64,000 nucleotides of DNA, taken from contig JAZGTN010000189.1 in assembly GCA_037783415.1 (NCBI GenBank), forward strand, positions 1,240,001-1,304,000, in the 5' to 3' direction. Under the pieces are notes generated by a model. That model made no database searches. It was not told the DNA's origin and saw nothing but the letters and a program-made list of their open reading frames with translations. Below are positions 59,420 to 64,000 of this stretch, piece by piece (the first letter of the stretch is position 1; the number at the start of each line of letters is the position of its first letter). A program made the position numbers and the translations under genes. This DNA comes from Leptasterias polaris. Lineage: Eukaryota > Echinodermata > Asteroidea > Forcipulatida > Asteriidae.

Positions 59420-60767
59420 CTGCATTCAAAATAAAATAGGATAAAACAGTTATCATTATGATCAGGAAATAATGTTATATTTTGAAGGAGTTACCAAGAC
59501 TTAAATAAACCATCAAAATGGTTCTGTCCATATTTGAAATCAGCGATCCAGGATTGCAAAACTCAACCTCTAAATGAGTCTTATTTTTTAACCAGAGCCA
59601 AGTCAACCATTTCTAAAACTGCCCAAACTTAGTTGAGTTGTATTTTGAAATGATTGCTCATTGACAATGATAGATAGACATACATAGAGGCATGATGTTG
59701 GTGGATTGAGGTAAAACATCTTTGTGTGTTTCAGCATCTCATCAGCCCCAATATTATTACAATAGACAAGGATTATATAAAAACCGTACGCATGATGAAG
59801 CAAGAACTGAGTAAGCGGTGATTTGTCAACTTGTAAAAACATAGCTTGGCACATGGGCGCCACACACAAGGCTTGTGTGAGTTCATAAAAATGTTTGTTT
59901 TCTTTCACATTTGAGCAAGGAATATGCGAGTGAAGCATCAGCCCTCAATAAGGTACGGGACCATTATACCCTGGACTCCGCCGCGTTGTATTCAACGGAG
60001 GAGTCCAACCTGGGCTACCCCTAGACCCAGTAACTGGGGCGCTGTACTCATTTTTTGAAATTTTGTCTTTTATCTTTCGTACATATGTACACTTGAGTTG
60101 GGGCGGAGGCTAAGGGGTCATTGAATTAGGGTAACTAATAATGCACCAAACATTTGTTTTGATATAAGTTTGGAAAAATATAGGCATACCAAAGTTTGCT
60201 TTGGCAAAAATGCTGTATCCAACATACACGATTGTCCAGCACCGCAGTGTAGAATAAATTCAACATGCTTAACCCCTCCAACTCCTCCCCCATCCCAACT
60301 GCCAAAAAACACAACCGCCAGCCTCCCCCCCCCCCCCCCGCCCCCGCCCCCACAACTCAACCCATAAACCAGGAGCAAAACAATAAATACTAGTATAGCC
60401 AGGGTAGTAACTAGGGTAACATTTTAGGGGAGCACAAGTGAAGTGGCACACCATTTTTTCTAGGAGTGAACTTCTGGCCAAGTTTCTTTTTTTCACAGGC
60501 TCTTAAACACCATTTATAAATCGCCTTTTCCTAGGGTTGCAAAGCGCTAAGAGAATGACAAGAAAAAACAAAAACAATGGGAATGAAGTCAGCTGGTAGC
60601 TATTTTACACCGAGTTCCCATTAAAGTTGTTTTACCCGCAGTGTGGACGTCCACCTTAGTTGTATCGGCATTTACAACAACGTGCGCCGCTATTGTCTAA
60701 ATAAATAAAGGCCATCAGCACTAGCAGCCGTCCCTTACGGCAACCCTGACTCTGTTTTACAACTGAC
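59420..60767. other. Proposed first intron of the minus-strand unit; GC-rich patch and poly-C
   Basis: A hairpin-forming GC-rich patch lies at 59971-60005 (ggactcc / ggagtcc with cgttg / caacg). A 15-base C run lies at 60325-60339, followed by a C/G-rich stretch. A 111-codon minus-strand frame (59603-59938) has no recognised domain and no clear splice sites. Poly-glycine frames near 60300 are artefacts of the C run. Confidence 0.4.
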
Positions 60768-60930
60768 CTTGCGTAGACAGCGTTGCTTCCACATTAATGA
60801 AGCAGTACTGATGACGAGGTCCTGTGTAAGGCACTGCATCATTTGGGATGCTCGTATGGGCTCCAACGCGAACGCCTTGTTGAGTTATTCCTCCCGCTTG
60901 GCCATACTGACGAGATTCTTGATTACCCAT
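60768..60930 (-). CDS. Candidate first coding exon of an N-myristoylated protein
   Basis: A minus-strand ATG at 60930-60928 opens a 54-codon frame beginning MGNQESRQYGQAGG and ending CFINVEATLSTQ, directly followed by a consensus donor (CAAG|GTCAGT), leaving in phase 1. Gly2 with Asn3 and Ser6 is the classic N-myristoylation pattern, which would anchor the protein to membranes. The surrounding 60.6-61.3 kb is richer in CpG than most of the window, as expected near a promoter. I do not recognise the family. No phase-1-compatible second exon with clear coding content was found to the left; splicing to blocks A, B or C would add only 5-15 codons before a stop. Confidence 0.5.
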
Positions 60931-61460
60931 GATGATGAAACAGGTGCCTCAAGTTTTTGATTTAGGTTGATTTGGTTACTGTCAAACTGAGAAAGAATTA
61001 TACCAGTCTCCTCTTTACACATAATTTTCTACAACTTGTCTGATCATACTGTGTGTTGATTTAATAAGAGACAGGTAAACACTCTGCACTCGGGGATCGT
61101 GACCTCACAGTACGAATCATACTGAGGTAAAATCGAGGTCGCGACTACCGGTTAATTTATAGTGGCTTCGCGAAAGCTGCCGATAGAGGGGGCTAAAACA
61201 ACTTAACGATATCGTCTGCTCCTTTATATTTTTGTGCGTACACTTCAGTAATAAAAGAAACAATGAGAAACACCCTCAAGTTTATGGTGTTCCCATTTGG
61301 GTGATTTGCTGACTTTATAATTCAGATAAAGAAATTGTATGAAAGAAAAATAAAGTCGTATCAGAGTGCATTACTGATAAGTTCGTTTCCCTCACTCGAT
61401 CGTGTATTAAAACCCAAACAAAGCGGCACTGTTTAAATACTGTATTTGACACGTGCAATT
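60931..61460 (-). promoter_or_regulatory. CpG-richer region upstream of the MGNQES exon
   Basis: CG dinucleotides cluster here (ctcggggatcgtgacc, cgaggtcgcgactaccgg, ggcttcgcgaaagctgccga, cgatatcgtc), in contrast with most of the window. Its position just upstream of the minus-strand start suggests a promoter or 5' UTR. No TATA box or initiator can be fixed. Confidence 0.3.
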
Positions 61461-61468
61461 TATTGTAA

Positions 61469-61585
61469 ATTTTGGGTTGAACGGCTAAGAAGAAAATAAC
61501 CAGAGCGGGATCCGAAGCTACAGCTGCATCCGGGAACGTGCAGAAGTCGGAGCTATCTATAGCCCTGATGTTGGCGGCCTCCATT
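61469..61585 (-). mobile_element. tRNA-derived SINE, short family (copy 3, degraded)
   Basis: On the minus strand GGCCGCCAACATCAGGGCTA, TAGATAGCTCCGACTTCTGC, a damaged B box (GCTTCGGATCC) and the GTTCAACCC tail follow the order of 50908-51020. The A box has lost its usual second half, so this copy is unlikely to be transcribed. Confidence 0.6.
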
Positions 61586-62110
61586 GTCTTTAGTTATTCA
61601 ATGTGCCCGCGATCAGAAGCCCTGTAACTCTGTGAAACCAGGGATCACACCCAACGTGTATGATACAACCCGGGAAGCGGCAGGTCAAGGATCACCTAAA
61701 ACGTAAGACAATTTCCCCCTCTTCTAAGAAAATAAACGGTGTTAGAAAAATCGACTTCAGTAAATGATCAGCAATACACAAATAAGGAGTTAAGTATTAA
61801 GTGTAAAAGTTTTATATAAAGAAAACAAGTTTATTGCCACAATAGGAGTTGTGTTTTATTTGTAACGTAACATGACTTAAAAAAAACATGTACCTTATTC
61901 AGCTTTTAAAACTTAGTACTCCAAGCAGAACAAGATCAAATTCATTAAACAAATCTATTATATTAACAAGATTGAAAGGTTTTTATTTATTAAGCAATAT
62001 TTCATTAAAGATGTGGAAAGACTTGAGCCATAGCCAAAGACAGACAGCCTTGACTATGGCTAGATGACTGCATCTTCCTAGTCCTACTATTTCAATTGTC
62101 TCAACAACTG
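61586..62110. other. Unassigned DNA
   Basis: Nothing recognised beyond a short phrase (gagccatagccaaagacaga) loosely related to the inverted repeat at 62700. Confidence 0.35.
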
Positions 62111-62114
62111 TAAT

Positions 62115-62625
62115 AAGGCTACCACCACAGTATATATTCGCTGAACACCTTGAGATTTTACGGACCTCGTCTTTGGAATAGTATCGATGGCAATATTAAG
62201 TCAGGGTCATCTGTGGGTTGCTTTAAGAACCGTTACAAAAAACATCTTGTCTCCAATTATATTGAGTAGCTTCTTCTCTTTACATCCTTCTCTTGAGATC
62301 GCAGTTTTGTTTTCCCTTCTTGTTCCGTCCTTGCTCTTTTGGTAACGTTTTTTTTTTTTTTTTCCTGTTTCGTCCCTATCTGCATGTTTTGTTGTAATTT
62401 AAGCTCCGTTCAGTAATCTAGTCTTTGTTGTATAAGGAATTTCTATACAAGACTTTGTCTTCTGAATATGCCTCCATATTTGCCTCTGCTTCATTGAGTC
62501 TCTTATAATTTATTTATTTTTGTATAAATAAGTTCTTTATACATCTTTGCTTAATAGACCTTCTTAATATTAATTGTATGTACATTTTGCAATATGGAAA
62601 TAAACGTCGAGTTGAATTGAATATA
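62115..62625 (+). mobile_element. LINE 3' end with tail
   Basis: A frame open from 62117 to a TAG at 62267-62269 encodes LRFYGPRLWNSIDGNIKS, then a CFKNRYKKHLVSNYIE terminus. The GPRLWNSI...K...FK-K(Y/L)KK-LL pattern is the usual C-terminus of many LINE reverse-transcriptase proteins. A ~350-base AT-rich 3' UTR follows, with AATAAA near 62600 and an end of gttgaattgaat type, a short-repeat tail. Most of the element is missing, as expected for 5' truncation. It differs from the LINE at 24464. Confidence 0.8.
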
Positions 62626-62694
62626 TTATAAAGCCTTATAAAACGCCCATTTACATGTTATTTCAGAGCAACGTAAGTTTGGCAGAGTTTTTTG

Positions 62695-62805
62695 CAGCTA
62701 AAATAATGGACTAGGGCTGTGGCTATGGCATGAATTACTGTCTTTCCTTAAACATCAACATTGTTGCTACGAAGCCATTAGCCACAGCCATAGCCCAAGT
62801 CACTG
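62695..62805. mobile_element. Small MITE-like inverted repeat
   Basis: The left side, gactagggctgtggctatgg with c following, is inverted at the right as gccacagccatagcccaagtc. About 110 bases, no coding capacity. Confidence 0.6.
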
Positions 62806-64000
62806 AATTGTTGATAGTTATGGCTCTGGTGGCAACTTAGATTTTATCTGCCTACACTTCAACAATAATAAAAGAGTACTGTTAATAAGTCAATAATTAA
62901 AACTTTCATTCAAGAAGTATGAAAACTTCTTCCACTCGGGTCAATGTTACCAAATTGAGGCTGATGCGGGCTGACAAGAGTCAGGTCTCCTTAGTGTAAT
63001 TACTAATATGAGCATTTGTGTTTCTGCATATGTAACCCTGAAAAATGGACCGCTTGAATAAATACTAATAACTATGGGGATTGCAGCGAGGACCAAAGAT
63101 CTAAATGATGAATCGCAGATTTTCCTTAAATAACTGGGGCAAAGAAACTAAGTTTATACCGTAACAACAAAATGAACTTTAATCAACCTTTGACTACTGA
63201 AGTCAAAACACCCAGAAAAAATCAAGTTATGCCATAGCGAATGTTAATCAAAGATAAAATTCAACACTGAAAAAAAAGGACAAACCAACACAGCACTAAA
63301 AGCGAATTACTCTATAAGCGCAATCAGAACAGATACATGAATATAGCCTGTAAATACAAAGAAAAATGCAAAAGGAAAATGTTTAAGGATACAAGTTATA
63401 AATGATGCATTTAGAATTATACTATACATACATCACGTACAATACATTTATCCTGTACAGAACTATGGTGGGGACACTTAAGAGAAAATCATTCCTCCAA
63501 GACAACTCACAAATCTAAATAACAAAGGAACTGGCCAAGGTGGCATGGGGTTTAAGTAATACAAACCAGCCATAAACTTGAAGAAGCCACACAACCCTAT
63601 GGCACTTATTTGGCAAATCTCTAATCATAAAGAAAGGATGCTGTAATAAACATCTTGAGGAAAGAGATGCACTGGCATGGTCAATAGGTGCCCTACTGGA
63701 TAAATCAGGGTTTGTACCAGCATCAAACCTAAGTTGAAAATTACTACATGTATAAAACAATTCCTTAGAAAAGTTAATCCCTCGTGGTTTATTATTTGAT
63801 AAAAGTTAATCAATGTACATTCAAAATAATAACATACAAAAACTGTTCTCATTATCAAGTTATTCCCCCAAAATGAGCATTGATACAATAAGTAAAAAAC
63901 CTGTTACAAAATAATGCTCAAACATGAGGCAAAGGTAAATACACTAGTATTATGTAAAATAACTAGTTTCCAATGTTTTAGAACTTTCTACAGTAACTTT
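62806..64000. other. Unassigned AT-rich DNA
   Basis: Two overlapping minus-strand frames of 81 and 87 codons (63515-63888) lack recognised motifs and good splice context. Nothing else supported. Confidence 0.4.

Noticed and set aside
59603..59938. 111-codon minus-strand gene
   Set aside because: No recognisable domain, no convincing splice sites, and a length that can occur by chance in 64 kb.
60118..60496. Minus-strand glycine-rich proteins
   Set aside because: The poly-glycine comes from the C run at 60325-60339 and neighbouring C-rich sequence; no start or splice context.

Overview
The window looks like animal nuclear DNA. It is AT-rich, has short exons between long introns, carries tRNA-derived SINEs, truncated LINEs, many short terminal-inverted-repeat (MITE-like) elements and minisatellites, and has no long conventional gene. 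The repeat types and the one recognisable gene suit a marine invertebrate deuterostome such as an echinoderm. That placement is inference, since nothing here identifies a species.

1-5.7 kb (+): five exons of CEP162, a centriole and cilium transition-zone protein. Four consecutive exons encode part of the N-terminal half and fit each other in reading phase with good splice sites. The last exon encodes the conserved C-terminus. The large central coiled-coil region is absent, and the two halves do not share a splice phase. The 1.86 kb between them is packed with SINE and MITE insertions. This is either a real deletion or an assembly collapse.

5.7-19 kb: repeats and unannotated DNA. They include a class II tRNA-headed SINE, several MITEs and a ~172-bp tandem array near 11 kb. 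19-23.6 kb (+): a possible spliced transcript made of one 2.2 kb exon and three short ones, with weak coding potential. 24.4-25.7 kb (+): a 5'-truncated LINE with an intact 395-codon reverse-transcriptase frame.

26-42 kb: dispersed and tandem repeats, including an apparently identical ~400-bp tandem duplication at 29.1-29.9 kb and a minisatellite at 31.6-32.3 kb.

41.7-61 kb (-): the most unusual part. A candidate first coding exon near 60.9 kb begins with an N-myristoylation-type MGNQES start. Downstream on the same strand lies a series of exon-like blocks. Three share a related acceptor and exon start (41.99, 51.79 and 59.42 kb). Two start with a related 68/76-bp array (50.70 and 56.62 kb). 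A 39-bp higher-order array has strong acceptors at the head of its blocks (44.33, 43.46 and 43.08 kb). Several minisatellites therefore begin at, or lie within, apparent exon boundaries. I infer a repeat-expanded, exon-duplicated minus-strand transcript that is probably largely noncoding, but no transcript evidence is available.

54.9-55.3 kb holds an inverted LINE remnant and 62.1-62.6 kb a LINE 3' end. All coordinates of repeats and exon-like blocks are estimates read by eye.
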